Positions 7,022-7,525 of a stretch of DNA of 7,525 bases are shown piece by piece (positions within the stretch are counted from its first letter, which is position 1; each line of letters begins with the position of its first letter). Source of the DNA: Chryseobacterium gleum (lineage in GTDB: Bacteria > Bacteroidota > Bacteroidia > Flavobacteriales_C > GCA-002722245); contig CAMDPJ010000112.1 in assembly GCA_945903925.1 (NCBI GenBank), forward strand, positions 1 to 7,525, in the 5' to 3' direction. Under the pieces are notes generated by a model. That model saw only the letters and a list, made by a program, of their open reading frames with translations. It searched no databases and was not told the DNA's origin. The translations under genes were made by a program, and so were the position numbers.

Positions 7022-7395
7022 TTTAATATTCCTTTTTTAATTACGTAAACAAAACCTAACAACACAACGCCTAAGAAAATAGCCATTTGAATGAAGCTAT
7101 CGATGCCTGGAGCTGCTCCAATATTTTCTTTAAAATTTACTGCCCAAGGGTACATGAAAATGATTTCCACGTCGAACAACACAAATAAAATAGCTACTAG
7201 AAAGTATTTGACGGAGAATGGACTCCTTGCATTTCCATGAATTTCAATACCGCATTCGAAGGTTTCAAGCTTATCGGCAGTTTTTCTCTTCGGTCCGATG
7301 AGATGCGTTGCGGCGATAGTTGCCCCTACAAATCCTAGTACTAGCGCTAGTTGTATGATGATAGGCAAATAATCGTAAGGAGCGTTTGCTGCCAT
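7012..7395 (-). CDS. nuoA: NADH-quinone oxidoreductase subunit A
   Basis: Small membrane subunit (ND3 homologue) beside NuoH at the heel of complex I. It has 127 residues and three predicted transmembrane helices at about 9-32, 63-84 and 101-120. The loop after helix 1 carries the conserved ETFECG (44-49), whose Cys48 corresponds to the ND3 loop cysteine used to monitor active/deactive states in mitochondria. Helix 2 has the conserved acidic motif FDVE (74-77), followed by YPW (82-84). It is the first gene of the operon: no gene precedes it within 130 nt and a promoter-like element lies upstream. The ATG at 7395 has an A/T-rich leader without a Shine-Dalgarno motif, as expected in Bacteroidota. 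An alternative start is unlikely because the conserved N-terminal helix begins at once. Confidence 0.96.
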   Translation of the reverse strand: MAANAPYDYLPIIIQLALVLGFVGATIAATHLIGPKRKTADKLETFECGIEIHGNARSPFSVKYFLVAILFVLFDVEIIFMYPWAVNFKENIGAAPGIDSFIQMAIFLGVVLLGFVYVIKKGILKWE

Positions 7396-7525
7396 TGAAA
7401 ATATATTAAGATTAAAATTTCAAGCCCCAAGTCTAACCGAATCTTCCCCTCTCCGCGCAAATATAAGTTATATTTTTACAAATAGGGTTGTTGAAAAGGC
7501 GGAAAATTTGTACTTATTTCATTGG
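7396..7525. other. Non-coding region upstream of nuoA
   Basis: These 130 bases separate nuoA from the window edge. They contain the promoter-like element described separately and a leader with a G-rich patch (GGAGAGGGG on the minus strand) followed by an A/T-rich run up to the start codon. A 6-bp inverted repeat, AATCTT/AAGATT (7440-7445 and 7408-7413), could close a weak stem over a 26-nt loop, but this may be chance. No ORF, tRNA, riboswitch-like fold or terminator was recognised. Whatever gene lies to the right of the window is not visible. Confidence 0.7.
7458..7482 (-). promoter_or_regulatory. Probable Bacteroidota-type promoter of the nuo operon
   Basis: On the minus strand, TATATTTG (7465 to 7458) matches the Bacteroidota -7 consensus TAnnTTTG perfectly. 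A TTTG (7482 to 7479) upstream could serve as the -33 element, but only 13 nt separate the two, fewer than the roughly 17-23 nt usual for this promoter class, so the -33 assignment is doubtful. Transcription would then start near 7450-7454, giving a leader of about 55-60 nt before nuoA. It is the only good match in the intergenic stretch. The element was recognised by eye and not scored. Confidence 0.55.

Noticed and set aside
7408..7445. AAGATT/AATCTT inverted repeat in the nuoA leader as a possible riboswitch or attenuator
   Set aside because: The stem is only six AT-rich pairs around a 26-nt loop, with no T-run or known aptamer features; chance is likely.

Overview
The window is a single, densely packed minus-strand operon for respiratory complex I (proton-pumping NADH:quinone oxidoreductase, NDH-1). 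Reading leftward from position 7395, the genes are nuoA, nuoB, nuoC, nuoD, nuoE, nuoF, a short nuoG, nuoH, nuoI and the first 125 codons of nuoJ, which runs off the left edge. The order is the canonical bacterial one, so nuoK, nuoL, nuoM and nuoN would be expected beyond position 1.

The organism looks like a member of the Bacteroidota, probably an aerobic environmental lineage of the Flavobacteriia, Chitinophagia or Sphingobacteriia type. The grounds are moderately AT-rich DNA, a promoter element matching the Bacteroidota -7 consensus TAnnTTTG upstream of nuoA, A/T-rich leaders without Shine-Dalgarno motifs before the starts, and a NuoG of only 322 residues that lacks the large molybdopterin-oxidoreductase-like domain. 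From memory, short NuoG is the usual form in aerobic Bacteroidota. The exact taxon cannot be fixed from this sequence.

Layout: 7396-7525 is non-coding leader and promoter. From 7395 to 911 the genes follow each other with overlaps (nuoA/nuoB 10 nt, nuoB/nuoC 14 nt, nuoG/nuoH 1 nt) or gaps of no more than 13 nt. nuoI and nuoJ follow after gaps of 6 and 1 nt. No terminators, RNA genes, mobile elements or CRISPR arrays were seen, and all plus-strand ORFs are antisense shadows.

Functionally, NuoE, NuoF and NuoG form the NADH-oxidising module. NuoF carries FMN and cluster N3, NuoE carries N1a, and NuoG carries N1b, N4 and N5. NuoB, NuoC, NuoD and NuoI form the connecting module that takes electrons through N6a, N6b and N2 to quinone. 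NuoH, NuoA and NuoJ are the membrane subunits at the heel of the complex that couple quinone reduction to proton translocation. All cluster-ligating cysteines of N1a, N1b, N2, N3, N4, N5, N6a and N6b are present, so the encoded enzyme should be active and use NADH. No new biological system is apparent. The most interesting point is the C-terminus of NuoG, where a Cys-x2-Cys...Cys-x2-Cys arrangement stands where other bacteria have the N7-binding domain.
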